Counted from the first letter of the stretch, positions 1 through 8,908 are shown. The stretch: DNA of 64,000 nt from Berkiella sp050247135 (GCA_050247135.1 JBFWUT010000001.1:62001-126000); one strand, 5' to 3'. Numbers and translations: made by a program. The notes: generated by a model from the letters alone, not told the origin.

Positions 1-1
1 T

Positions 2-319
2 ATCAATTATGTGGTGGGCACGTTTGTTCGTAAAACACCATTTAGTACTGCTGACCGTGTGCTTGGTTCATTATTCGGTGTTTTACGAGGAGTGGTTTTT
101 ATCACCATTTTGGTTTTGGTTGGAGGTCTTACCGCACTTCCACAAGCACCATGGTGGCAAACATCCCATTTCATTCCGAGAGCGCAAGTGGTCGCTGTTT
201 GGTTACAAGAACAGCTACCTGAACAACATGCCAAAGTTTTTAACTTTTCAGATAAAGTTGTAAAGAACGATAAGAAGCCGGAAAAGAAACCAGAAGATAA
301 ATTATCAAAAAATATTTAA
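2..319 (+). CDS. cvpA: CvpA family inner-membrane protein, C-terminal part
   Basis: The gene is cut by the window's left edge; the reading frame is open from base 2, so the start lies outside. The visible part has one hydrophobic segment (about residues 25-43 of the fragment), then the LPQAPWW element typical of the end of CvpA proteins, and finally a lysine-rich tail. CvpA is a multi-pass inner-membrane protein named for its need in colicin V export; its biochemical role is unclear. It lies 32 bases upstream of purF, the usual gammaproteobacterial order, and the two are probably one operon. The identification rests on the C-terminal part and on the neighbour. Confidence 0.85.
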   Translation: MNYVVGTFVRKTPFSTADRVLGSLFGVLRGVVFITILVLVGGLTALPQAPWWQTSHFIPRAQVVAVWLQEQLPEQHAKVFNFSDKVVKNDKKPEKKPEDKLSKNI

Positions 320-351
320 GTGTTACTTTAAGTTTAGTTGAGGTGTTTTGA

Positions 352-1860
352 ATGTGTGGTATTGTTGGGATTGTGGCGACATCAGAAGTCAACCAAATGA
401 TTTTCGATGCCTTGACTGTACTACAACATCGTGGCCAAGATGCAGCAGGAATGGTGACTTGCGAACAAAAGCAATTCGCTTTACGTAAAGCAAATGGGTT
501 AGTTCAAGATGTTTTTCGTTCAAAACATATGCTGCGGCTAAAAGGAAAAATGGGTATTGGTCATGTCCGTTATCCAACCGCAGGTTCTTCCAGTGAAGCT
601 GAAGCCCAGCCCTTTTATGTTAACTCCCCTTTTGGTATTGTTTTGGCTCACAATGGTAACTTAACGAATGCCGAGGCGTTACAACAAGAGTTATTTCACG
701 ATGATTTTCGTCATATCAACACCAGTTCAGACTCTGAAGTTATTTTAAATATTCTTGCGCATGAACTGCAAAGAGTTTGTAAAATCAAATTAACCAAGGA
801 TGATATTTTTACTGCAATCAGTAACTTACACAAACGCTGCAGGGGTGGCTATGCTGTAATTGCCATGATCGCAGGTTTTGGGATAGTTGCTTTTCGCGAT
901 CCCCATGGTATCAGACCTTTAATCTACGGCAAGCGTGAGACAGAGCTTGGTACTGAAATCATGGTGGCTTCAGAAAGCGTTGCGCTCACTTCACAAGGTT
1001 TTTCGATTGTAGATGATGTTGGCCCTTCTGAAGCAATTATCATAGAAAATAATGGCACAGTGCATCGCAAAGCTTGTAGCGCTCATGCACAGCTAAGCCC
1101 CTGTCTGTTTGAGTTTGTTTATTTTGCAAGACCTGATTCTATTATTGATAAAATATCGGTTTATAAAGTCCGAATGAATATCGGTAAGAAATTAGCTGAT
1201 AAAATCCGCAAAGAGTGGAAAATTGAAGATATTGATGTAGTGATCCCTATTCCTGAAACTAGCCGTAATGCTGCCATCCCCTTGGCCCGTCGACTCAATG
1301 TTGAGTATCGTGAAGGCTTTGTGAAAAATCGCTATGTTGGTCGAACCTTTATTATGCCAGGCCAGAAAATTCGTAAGAAATCGGTGAGGCAAAAATTAAG
1401 TGTGATTGAATTAGAATTTAAAAATAAAAATATTTTGCTCATTGATGACTCGATTGTCAGAGGAACAACCTCAAGAGAAATCATTAAAATGGCAAGAGAG
1501 GCCGGTGCGCGCAAAGTCTATTTTGCTTCAGCCGCGCCCTTGATCAGTTACCCCAACATTTATGGCATAGATATGCCTAATGCTAATGAGTTAATTGGTC
1601 ATGGTCGTACAGTTGAAGAAATTAGGCAAAGTATCGGTGCTGATAAATTGCTTTATTTAGACTTAGAAGATCTTGTCGCCACCGCTAGAGAAGGCAATAA
1701 ATTGATTCAAAAATTCGAAAGCGCTGTCTTTGATGGCGTTTACTTAACGGGTGATGAATCTACCTATCTTGCAAAGGTGGCCAATGTCCGCTCTGATGGT
1801 GCCAAAAATGAGAAAAGCCAAGCATTTGGTGAATGCCAAATAGACTTACATAACAACTAA
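352..1860 (+). CDS. purF: Amidophosphoribosyltransferase
   Basis: The enzyme makes 5-phosphoribosylamine from PRPP and glutamine, the first committed step of de novo purine synthesis, in the cytosol. The protein begins MCGIVGI, so Cys2 is free to act as the glutaminase nucleophile once Met1 is removed; this fixes the start. The N-terminal half is a class II glutamine amidotransferase domain (HRGQDAAG, GIGHVRYPTAG). The C-terminal half is a phosphoribosyltransferase with the PRPP loop IDDSIVRGTTS near residues 364-374. At 502 residues it has the normal family length. GAGGTG precedes the ATG. Confidence 0.97.
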   Translation: MCGIVGIVATSEVNQMIFDALTVLQHRGQDAAGMVTCEQKQFALRKANGLVQDVFRSKHMLRLKGKMGIGHVRYPTAGSSSEAEAQPFYVNSPFGIVLAHNGNLTNAEALQQELFHDDFRHINTSSDSEVILNILAHELQRVCKIKLTKDDIFTAISNLHKRCRGGYAVIAMIAGFGIVAFRDPHGIRPLIYGKRETELGTEIMVASESVALTSQGFSIVDDVGPSEAIIIENNGTVHRKACSAHAQLSPCLFEFVYFARPDSIIDKISVYKVRMNIGKKLADKIRKEWKIEDIDVVIPIPETSRNAAIPLARRLNVEYREGFVKNRYVGRTFIMPGQKIRKKSVRQKLSVIELEFKNKNILLIDDSIVRGTTSREIIKMAREAGARKVYFASAAPLISYPNIYGIDMPNANELIGHGRTVEEIRQSIGADKLLYLDLEDLVATAREGNKLIQKFESAVFDGVYLTGDESTYLAKVANVRSDGAKNEKSQAFGECQIDLHNN

Positions 1861-1885
1861 AAAATTCCCCTGGAGCAAATACCAT

Positions 1886-4726
1886 ATGAGTAATGTTACT
1901 TATTACTTTGAAATTGGAGGAATGACATGCTCAGGATGCAGCGATTCGATTAGAAACTCCTTAGAACTTGAAAAATATGTAAGAGATAAGGTTGATATCA
2001 ATTTAGCAACCCATCGTGCACGTGTCACGGTAGAAGAAGGCACTAATCCTAGTACAATAGTTAAAGCCATAGAAGAATTAGGTTTCGACGCAAAATGGTT
2101 AACATTTCGTAATGAGAAAACATTTTATTATGGTATTAAGGGCTTAAGAGACCCTAAAGAAGCCAATCTAATCGAAGAGACTTTAAACAAAAATCGAGCT
2201 TATATTAAGTCTTGTAAAGTTAATTATTCTACCAATACGATTTCAGTAACAACGTTTACCTCAAATGATGAAGCTAAGCAAGCGTTGCTAGATAGACAGA
2301 TTAAAATCGATATTCAATCAGTAGTATCCTCTCCTAATGTCTCTATCAAATCGGTCGAGCCTCCCAAAAACGACGTTCTGCGCGGCGATAATCCTAAAGT
2401 TTTTTACCGTAAAGCAGTGATTAATGCGATAGCAGCACTACCTTGGATATTGCTGGCCAGTTTTATTCCACCGCCTGTAACGCTCTTGGGTCAGGCCATT
2501 GGTGTGGTGATAGGTGGTGCAACGCTGGGTATTATGTATAAGACAGGAAAAGAATTTTATGCAGATGCTTGGCATGAGCTCATTAAGAACCGCTCATCAA
2601 ATATGAATACCTTAATTGCCTTGGGAACCGGTAGTGCGTGGTTTTATTCCATGATCCTGGTTTTAATGCCTTGGTTATTTCCCGTGGCTGCACTGCAATA
2701 CCAGTTTTTAGCCGTGAATATGATTTTATTTATTGTTAATTTCGGTAAAGGCCTGAGAGCGCAGGCTCAAGAGCGCTCTAAAGACCAGTCGCAAAGTCTT
2801 GCAGAGGTGAGTACTAGATTACAACCTCAGTACGTTAAACGTTGTAAGTTTAAACCTGGGCAGCCTCTGCATTTTGAACGTGATGTTGAGGTAGAAGAAA
2901 TTGAATATTGCGATATTAACAAAGACGATATTATTCAGGTTAAAAAAGATGAACGTTTCCCAGTTGAAGGGATTATTTTGAATGATGTTGAGACCTTTGT
3001 TAACCAGGAAACACTGACTGGTGAATCTAAGGCATGTAATAAAAAGCAAGGCGATGAAGTATTTAGTGGCAGTCTAAATACCAAGAATACGGTTTACATT
3101 CAAGCAACTTGTAAAGGTAAAGAAGGGCATTTATCTAGGGTGTTAGAGGATGTGGCCAAAGCCACTAGCTCGAAATCATCGATTTCTAAATTAGTCGATC
3201 GTCTGGCAGTTATTTTCGTGCCCACGATTGTTTCTTTATCGGCGCTGACAGCCTTGGGCTGGTACTTATTAGGCCCTGTTCCGCAAATTGCTTTTATGCT
3301 TAAAAGTGCGATATCTGTCTTATTATATGCCTGCCCCTGTGCACTGGGACTTGCAACGCCTATTTCTACAACAATTGGTATTTATAAATTATTCAACAAA
3401 GGTATTTTAGTACACAATGCTTCAGCTCTTGAAGCAGCTGCTCAAGTTGACACGGTTGTTTTTGATAAAACGGGTACATTAACGACGCCTGTGATTTCAG
3501 AATTTTTTGTAGAAGAGAATCAATCGACTTGGTCCAGGCGCGAAATTTTGCGATATGTTGCTAGTTTGGAGCAGGGTCTTGATCATCCTATAGCTAAGTC
3601 ATTTGAAAGAGCCTATGTTAATCAAAAATCAATGCAGCCGCTTTATCAAGCTGTACTAGACTCCGCTAAACATGAGCAGGGTGTTTCAGGAAAGGTTAAT
3701 GGTAAAGATGTTCTTGTTGGAAACTTATCCTATTTGGAGTCTCGTGGCATCAAAGTATCAGATAGGTGTAAAGAATTTGAATCACAAAACGCCAAAAATG
3801 GGAAGACATCGATTTATGTTAGCATTGATAAACAATGTGTTTCTGTTGTCGGCTTACATCATGATAGACGTGATGATGCTATAAAGGCCATCGAAGACTT
3901 GCAGAAGCTCAATGTAGACATATTTATGTTAACAGGCGACGAAATGGGTCCTGCACAGGCTGTTGCTAATAAGTTAGGTATTCGCAAAGTATACGCCAAT
4001 CATAATGCAGACATGAAAAAGAAGTTTATTGCCAACTTACGACGTGCGGGCCGTGTGGTCGCTATGGTGGGAGATGGTTTTAATGATTTAAAACCGATCG
4101 ATGAAGCGGATGTTGGTATTGCGTTAGGATCTTGGACAAATGCTTCGGCAACAGCAGACATTGCTTTGCAAAACCTTAATGTGGCCACGATGTTGATTAT
4201 AGCCAAACAAACAATGCGTAATATTCGTCAAAATTTACTGTGGACAGCGTTTTACAATATATTTGGTATCATCGCTGCCAGCGGTTTGCTATACCCATTT
4301 TTTGGTTTTATTTTAAATCCCATCATGGCTAGCGCATTGATGGCGGTTTCTTCCATTTTTGTGGTGATGAATTCCAGCCGGTTGTTCTATGCAATAGATG
4401 AAGTGGTAGGGCTTTATGAAGGCGTGGTGACAGCACCTAAGACCTGGCTACAAAAATTGCTTAATTTTTTATCGTTGGACAGTCTTTTTCAAACGATCCA
4501 CATGCTGTTTTTTACAGATAAAAATTCCAATAACAACTCAACAAATTCGGTACCCGATAGTTGCCAAGCGGAATGTCCTCCTTCGCCGACTCGTAAACGA
4601 CCGGTGATTTTTGAGTCTCCACAAAAGAGAATGAAGAGAACACCGAGTCGCATTACGATTCATGACAATGGCACTTATCAGGAAGAAATAATGCCTGCGT
4701 CGCCGGTAAGGAAGCTCAACTTTTAA
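1886..4726 (+). CDS. copA: Copper-transporting P1B-type ATPase with long C-terminal tail
   Basis: A 946-residue cation pump of the Cu(I) exporter class in the inner membrane. One N-terminal heavy-metal domain has GMTCSGC (Cys15, Cys18). Then come TGES in the actuator domain, the transmembrane CPC metal site (Cys483-Pro-Cys485), the phosphorylated Asp527 in DKTGTLT, an HP element, and late membrane segments with FYN and MAVSS, which fit the Cu(I) subclass. The hinge reads GDGFNDLKP rather than the usual GDGINDSPA. Oddly, about 110 hydrophilic residues follow the last membrane segment, rich in Ser-Pro/Thr-Pro and basic clusters (RKR 903-905, KRMKR 914-918) and ending in RKLNF. Such a tail is not normal for CopA. 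Exporter function is inferred from the motifs; the tail's role is unknown. Confidence 0.9.
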   Translation: MSNVTYYFEIGGMTCSGCSDSIRNSLELEKYVRDKVDINLATHRARVTVEEGTNPSTIVKAIEELGFDAKWLTFRNEKTFYYGIKGLRDPKEANLIEETLNKNRAYIKSCKVNYSTNTISVTTFTSNDEAKQALLDRQIKIDIQSVVSSPNVSIKSVEPPKNDVLRGDNPKVFYRKAVINAIAALPWILLASFIPPPVTLLGQAIGVVIGGATLGIMYKTGKEFYADAWHELIKNRSSNMNTLIALGTGSAWFYSMILVLMPWLFPVAALQYQFLAVNMILFIVNFGKGLRAQAQERSKDQSQSLAEVSTRLQPQYVKRCKFKPGQPLHFERDVEVEEIEYCDINKDDIIQVKKDERFPVEGIILNDVETFVNQETLTGESKACNKKQGDEVFSGSLNTKNTVYIQATCKGKEGHLSRVLEDVAKATSSKSSISKLVDRLAVIFVPTIVSLSALTALGWYLLGPVPQIAFMLKSAISVLLYACPCALGLATPISTTIGIYKLFNKGILVHNASALEAAAQVDTVVFDKTGTLTTPVISEFFVEENQSTWSRREILRYVASLEQGLDHPIAKSFERAYVNQKSMQPLYQAVLDSAKHEQGVSGKVNGKDVLVGNLSYLESRGIKVSDRCKEFESQNAKNGKTSIYVSIDKQCVSVVGLHHDRRDDAIKAIEDLQKLNVDIFMLTGDEMGPAQAVANKLGIRKVYANHNADMKKKFIANLRRAGRVVAMVGDGFNDLKPIDEADVGIALGSWTNASATADIALQNLNVATMLIIAKQTMRNIRQNLLWTAFYNIFGIIAASGLLYPFFGFILNPIMASALMAVSSIFVVMNSSRLFYAIDEVVGLYEGVVTAPKTWLQKLLNFLSLDSLFQTIHMLFFTDKNSNNNSTNSVPDSCQAECPPSPTRKRPVIFESPQKRMKRTPSRITIHDNGTYQEEIMPASPVRKLNF

Positions 4727-4799
4727 GGAATTTGTTTAACTATTAATATTTCAGGATATTCTGGATTTTTAGGTCTTGTTAATCCGGAGAAATATTGCG

Positions 4800-5087
4800 A
4801 TGCAAAAAATAGTCAAAATAGCGGTTGTGCTTGCCTCTATTGGTTTTATTTCGTCAGCCTATGCAAATTCAGATTTCCAGCATAATGCGACTGGCTCGTC
4901 AACCTCTAGCACTAATCCTAATCCAAGTGCCTCTTCTGGGCTTGGTTCATCAAGTCAATCTGGTGCTAGAGCGACAGATGATCAAGTGTTTGTTGGTGAA
5001 AGCAGCACATCCCCTGCAGCCCAGTCTACCGGCAACCAAGGCTCTATAAAGCAAGAACATAATAATAATGATGAAGATTTAGACTAG
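4800..5087 (+). CDS. Small exported Ser/Thr/Asn-rich protein, unknown function
   Basis: A 95-residue protein I do not recognise. Residues 1-22 form a clear Sec signal peptide (Lys near the start, hydrophobic core, cleavage likely after AYA). The mature part is low-complexity and rich in Ser, Thr, Asn and Gly, with an acidic end (NNNDEDLD); no Cys and no further membrane segment. ATG 4800 is chosen because GGAGA lies 9 bases upstream; an in-frame TTG at 4776 would spoil the signal peptide. It follows the copper ATPase by 73 bases and is closed by a strong terminator. Probably a periplasmic or secreted disordered peptide. Confidence 0.7.
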   Translation: MQKIVKIAVVLASIGFISSAYANSDFQHNATGSSTSSTNPNPSASSGLGSSSQSGARATDDQVFVGESSTSPAAQSTGNQGSIKQEHNNNDEDLD

Positions 5088-5098
5088 CTTGCCTTTAA

Positions 5099-5127
5099 GG
5101 GGGAGAATGAGCATTCTCCCCCTTTTT
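5099..5127 (+). terminator. Rho-independent terminator
   Basis: A perfect inverted repeat with 11-base arms (GGGGGAGAATG and its complement) around a two-base centre is followed by TTTTT. It sits just after the small exported protein gene. The T run overlaps the last codons of the convergent DUF1704 gene, so the hairpin separates the two converging units. Confidence 0.9.
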
Positions 5128-6439
5128 AGCTTAGAAGATAAGCATAATCACTTTCAATCTTATTCATACTGAGTTGAGTTAAGAAGCTGGAAAAGCACAT
5201 CCAAGCAGAGATGGCGTTGAGATCTTTGATTTGGGGCGGTAAATACTTTGGTAATATGATGATATTTTCCTCTACTAATTGAGAGATATCGCGAATATCT
5301 TCTAAATTGGTTTTACCACAAAATAACATTGGGATCCTGTCAAGCATTCCCTTGCGCACGGCTAGTAAAATAAAGTTGTAAACAGAAACGAATCCTTTGC
5401 AATAGGAGAGATCTTTGGTGAAGGGCCCCAGGGTAGGCAGGCTTCCCCGAAACACACGACCCGCTAAAACGTAGCAGGTTTCTTCATCGTAACCTTCGGT
5501 ACGAAAAAATTCGAAGATATCTAAAAAAGTTGCACCATCTTCGGCTAGCTCAACTGCTCTAATACGATTGGCTAATTTCTTTAAGCGTGCAGGATACGAA
5601 ATGAGGCTTAAGAGTTCCATTAATATGGCTAGACCTTCTTGGGTCACGGTGGAAGAAGGTGGCCCCTTACTCAAAAAGGTACAGATGGGTTGGCTCTTGC
5701 CGTTTAAAGTGGTACCAATGTGAACCAGTCCCTCATGGATCTCCAGAATTTTCAAATCACGCTCGTTAAACAGTGCATCAGAGCGAATTTTGATGTAGTC
5801 AGCACCTGCCGCTGCATCTGCAATAATGCCATCACTAACGATGACTCGAACCTGCTTTTCTAAAAAATATTTGTCGAGCTCTGTTTGTAAAATAATAATC
5901 GCGTCTTGGGCAGTAATGGTTCTTTCTTCTTCCTCTAGTATCTTACTTTGATTAATTTGACCCAGTGCGTCTGCCATCATTATTCCTAATTGCGCAAGGG
6001 TCGGGTCACCCACATGAAACACATCTTTAGCTGAGCCGTAGAGTTCTTGGGATATTAATGAAAATTCTAGTGTTCCTCTGGCTTCTAACATATGTAAAAC
6101 CCGTAAATATTCAGAGCAAATACGTCTCATGATTTGCCCAACGGGATTAAATTGTCCTAACTTTTTGGTAATTTCACGTTCAATAATATGAAACAGTTGA
6201 CGCTGCTTTGACCAATCAAGGGAAGCATTTTTTTCGTAATACTCTTGAGTGATTTCGGGTTGTTCCTTACACTTTTTAGCGAAGAACTTTTCTTTAATAG
6301 AATTATCCCATTTTATGGCATCTAAAATACGGATAGGGGCTTGCGCCCTCACTATCTCATCGGAGAGATGCTTAATATTCTGCTGATATTCGCTAAGCTC
6401 TATTTCAGCAGGACTTGGGGATTCAGGTCCTTGATCCAT
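5126..6439 (-). CDS. DUF1704 / QEGLA-motif metallopeptidase family protein
   Basis: A 437-residue soluble protein of the family often annotated 'flavohemoglobin expression-modulating QEGLA motif protein'. Two hallmarks are present: HEGLVHIGT (His235-Glu236...His240, an HExxxH zinc site) and TQEGLA (Glu268, a plausible third zinc ligand). The same family includes the eukaryotic tubulin tyrosine carboxypeptidase MATCAP, so peptidase chemistry is likely, but the bacterial substrate is unknown. Residues 1-100 are charged and helical, with no signal peptide. The gene stands alone, converging on the copper ATPase unit and diverging from an MscS-like gene. Family assignment is firm; function is inference. 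Confidence 0.85.
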   Translation of the reverse strand: MDQGPESPSPAEIELSEYQQNIKHLSDEIVRAQAPIRILDAIKWDNSIKEKFFAKKCKEQPEITQEYYEKNASLDWSKQRQLFHIIEREITKKLGQFNPVGQIMRRICSEYLRVLHMLEARGTLEFSLISQELYGSAKDVFHVGDPTLAQLGIMMADALGQINQSKILEEEERTITAQDAIIILQTELDKYFLEKQVRVIVSDGIIADAAAGADYIKIRSDALFNERDLKILEIHEGLVHIGTTLNGKSQPICTFLSKGPPSSTVTQEGLAILMELLSLISYPARLKKLANRIRAVELAEDGATFLDIFEFFRTEGYDEETCYVLAGRVFRGSLPTLGPFTKDLSYCKGFVSVYNFILLAVRKGMLDRIPMLFCGKTNLEDIRDISQLVEENIIILPKYLPPQIKDLNAISAWMCFSSFLTQLSMNKIESDYAYLLS

Positions 6440-6524
6440 GGTGTGGTGAGTTTTTCCTTAAAAATCAAACCTGTTTATCTTCTTTAAATTATAGCTCAAG
6501 ATTTTTTGCAAATGGTCTTGAGAA

Positions 6525-6538
6525 TGAGCGCCAGCTCA
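6525..6538. promoter_or_regulatory. Possible operator (inverted repeat) between divergent genes
   Basis: TGAGC and GCTCA form an inverted repeat around GCCA in the 228-base gap between the DUF1704 gene (leftward) and the MscS-like gene (rightward). TTGAGA (6518) and TATAAA (6539) flank it at a 15-base spacing, shorter than ideal for a sigma70 promoter. A regulator binding here is possible but unproven. The rest of the gap shows nothing clear. Confidence 0.25.
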
Positions 6539-6667
6539 TATAAAGTTCCCTTTCAAACTATTATGCTAAGTTTTGCAGCATGTCCTGTAACCCTAGCATG
6601 ATTGGTCATGATCATGTACTTACACATCAATTGAGTGTTAGTCGTTTAACAAAAGGTTTGCGCATTC

Positions 6668-7468
6668 ATGCCTGAAGTCATAGGGTCCTATTCAACAAGT
6701 CTGGTCAATTCATTGGTGTTGGCCGTGATCATGGTCGGGGGCTATTTATTTTCTAAGTATTTATTGATGCGCAAAATTCGCACGCTCAAAACGCGCAGCC
6801 AATATTTAAATCGTTTGAAATATGTTTTTATCATCCTATACCTCGTCTTTTTTATTAAGATTTGGGTAGAGGGCTTTGTACAGATTTTGGCCTTTATTGG
6901 CTTTATCTCTGCTGCCTTCACTATTACTCAAAAAGATAATTTACTCAATTTAATGGGTTGGTTAATTATTAATTGGCGAGGCCTTTTTTGCGAAGGGGAT
7001 TACATTAGAATTTCATCTTATAACGGCTATGTTAAATCGATAGGATTTTTATATTTTTCTCTCCTTGAAGCCAGCGCAGATTTTCCTAGTTTTTCAACGG
7101 GTAGATTAATCAAAATTCCAAATGGACTGGTGGCGAGAAATCCAGTCGTTAACTTTTCACATGAAAAATTCACCGAATGTACACTCAATATTATATTTAA
7201 ACCTCATAGTCATATGGAGATGATTGAAAAGCTTTTTGGGTTATTAAAGAAGAATATTCAAGAATATTTATCATTGCACGTTAATAACACCGATCAGTTT
7301 GAGCCAAGATACTATATTAAAATCCGGCAGGAAAGGCCCACCGGGTTCGAGATGATATTGATGTTTTACTGTAAGCATATTGATAAGGCGGATGTGCAAT
7401 ATAAAATCAATAAGCTGATTATTGATTTTGCGAGTCAGAATGAAGATCTGACGTTAGCGTTTGACTAA
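6668..7468 (+). CDS. MscS-family mechanosensitive channel-like protein
   Basis: A 266-residue inner-membrane protein. Three hydrophobic segments (about residues 13-33, 50-67 and 70-88) are followed by the soluble MscS beta domain, recognisable by GDYIRISSYNGYVKSIG and the later IPNGLVARNPVVNFS element. Small-conductance channels of this family open when membrane tension rises and protect against osmotic downshock. It is short and simple for the family. The third segment lacks the regular Gly/Ala pattern of the E. coli MscS pore helix, so channel behaviour is less certain than family membership. Its last 50 bases overlap the 3' end of convergent folD. Confidence 0.8.
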   Translation: MPEVIGSYSTSLVNSLVLAVIMVGGYLFSKYLLMRKIRTLKTRSQYLNRLKYVFIILYLVFFIKIWVEGFVQILAFIGFISAAFTITQKDNLLNLMGWLIINWRGLFCEGDYIRISSYNGYVKSIGFLYFSLLEASADFPSFSTGRLIKIPNGLVARNPVVNFSHEKFTECTLNIIFKPHSHMEMIEKLFGLLKKNIQEYLSLHVNNTDQFEPRYYIKIRQERPTGFEMILMFYCKHIDKADVQYKINKLIIDFASQNEDLTLAFD

Positions 7469-8309
7469 GTTGTGCTGCAACTAATGTATTTGCTAGCAAA
7501 GTAGCGACAGTCATCGGGCCTACACCACCGGGAACAGGGGTGATAAAGCTCGCGCGCTCGATCGCGCTATGAAAGTCGACGTCACCCACTAATTTGCCGT
7601 TCGCTAAGTGATTCGTGCCCACATCGATAACCACCGCTCCCTTTTTTATCCATTCGCCTTTAATAAATTGTGCTTGACCTATACCTACAACCACTAAATC
7701 AGCTTGGGCCAGTTGGGTTGGTAGATCTTTGGTAAGACGATGGCAAATGGTCACTGTGGCGCCAGCGTTTAATAACTCGATTGCCATGGGACGTCCCACG
7801 ATACGTGATGCTCCAACCACGCATGCTTGGCAGCCTTTTAAGTCAAGGTTGGTATGGGCCAATAAGGTCATAATGCCATGGGGCGTACACGGGCGTAGAC
7901 CTTTTTGCCCTTGCATTAATTTGCCCATGTTATAAGCATGGAATCCATCGACATCTTTATGAGGGTTAACTCTTTCAAGAACAAGTTCGCTTCTGATGTG
8001 TGCAGGTAATGGCAGTTGCACTAAGATCCCATCGATTAATTCATCATGATTGAGTTCATCAATTTTCTGTAGCAACGCTTCTTCGGTCATGTCCGCTGGA
8101 TAATCAAAAGCTTGCGAGTAAAAGCCAACAGCCTTACAAGCCTGGCGTTTTCGCTCAACATAGAGCTTTGATGCCGAGTCGACACCCACTAGTATCACAG
8201 CGAGTCCTGGAGCGCGTTTACCTTTGGCTTTCATTTGCGAAACGACCATCGCAATTTTTTCTTGTTCAAGTTGGGCAATCGCCTTGCCATCAATCAGTTG
8301 TGCAGTCAT
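7419..8309 (-). CDS. folD: Bifunctional methylenetetrahydrofolate dehydrogenase / cyclohydrolase
   Basis: The enzyme interconverts 5,10-methylene-, methenyl- and 10-formyl-tetrahydrofolate with NADP, feeding purine and formyl-methionine synthesis. The 296-residue protein has the substrate-site element SASKLYVERKRQAC (Tyr and Lys catalytic), QLPLPAH, the Rossmann element GASRIVGRPMA and the C-terminal signature PGGVGPMTVATL. Length is normal apart from about 12 extra residues at the end, which lie in the overlap with the convergent MscS-like gene. It appears to be a single-gene unit. Confidence 0.96.
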   Translation of the reverse strand: MTAQLIDGKAIAQLEQEKIAMVVSQMKAKGKRAPGLAVILVGVDSASKLYVERKRQACKAVGFYSQAFDYPADMTEEALLQKIDELNHDELIDGILVQLPLPAHIRSELVLERVNPHKDVDGFHAYNMGKLMQGQKGLRPCTPHGIMTLLAHTNLDLKGCQACVVGASRIVGRPMAIELLNAGATVTICHRLTKDLPTQLAQADLVVVGIGQAQFIKGEWIKKGAVVIDVGTNHLANGKLVGDVDFHSAIERASFITPVPGGVGPMTVATLLANTLVAAQLSQTLTSDLHSDSQNQ

Positions 8310-8374
8310 GAATTTAACTTATATCAAGTGGAGAACAAATATAGGGCGCTAGTATATCAGTGTTGGGGCTTTGT

Positions 8375-8403
8375 TTGACGATAGACAGGGGAATGAGTAT
8401 TAT
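8375..8403 (+). promoter_or_regulatory. Sigma70-type promoter of the tRNA cluster
   Basis: TTGACG (8375-8380) and TATTAT (8398-8403) are separated by exactly 17 bases, close to the sigma70 consensus. Transcription would begin near 8410 and run through five tRNAs and probably into tig, which has no evident promoter of its own. Confidence 0.7.
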
Positions 8404-8447
8404 GCGCGTTCTAAAAAAATTCTTATTTCTGTTAAAATACGTGCGTT

Positions 8448-8524
8448 CGGGGTATAGCGCAGTCTGGTAGCGCGCCTGCTTTGGGAGCAGGATGTCGGGG
8501 GTTCAAATCCCTCTACCCCGACCA
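8448..8524 (+). tRNA. tRNA-Pro (anticodon TGG)
   Basis: A 77-base cloverleaf with acceptor arms CGGGGTA/TACCCCG, anticodon loop TTTGGGA giving TGG, a GTTCAAATC T loop and an encoded CCA. First of five tRNAs in tandem. Confidence 0.97.
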
Positions 8525-8539
8525 TTACAAAAAGATTAT

Positions 8540-8616
8540 GCGCTTGTAGCTCATTCGGATAGAGCATCGGCCTTCTAAGCCGAGGGTAGCAGGTTCGAAT
8601 CCTGCCAAGCGCGCCA
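8540..8616 (+). tRNA. tRNA-Arg (anticodon TCT)
   Basis: Acceptor arms GCGCTTG/CAAGCGC, anticodon stem TCGGC/GCCGA around CTTCTAA (anticodon TCT), T loop GTTCGAATC and encoded CCA. Reads AGA/AGG codons. Confidence 0.96.
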
Positions 8617-8630
8617 GAGGAAGAGATTAC

Positions 8631-8707
8631 GGTGGATGTAGCTCAGTTGGTAGAGCCCCGGTTTGTGGTACCGGTTGTCGTGGGTTCGAGCCCCATCATT
8701 CACCCCA
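8631..8707 (+). tRNA. tRNA-His (anticodon GTG)
   Basis: Acceptor arms GTGGATG/CATTCAC with one extra 5' G at 8631, matching the G-1 identity base of tRNA-His. The anticodon loop gives GTG, the T loop is GTTCGAGCC and CCA is encoded. Confidence 0.96.
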
Positions 8708-8716
8708 GTATTTTTT

Positions 8717-8789
<73 letters not shown>

Positions 8790-8823
8790 TCATGAAAGGC
8801 AATGCAAATTCTTTTTTCAAAGG

Positions 8824-8908
<85 letters not shown>

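Noticed and set aside
363..1640. Formin-type actin nucleation by the giant proline-rich protein (residue range)
   Set aside because: The FH1-like tracts are clear, but I see no FH2 domain or convincing WH2 motif, so actin nucleation is not claimed.
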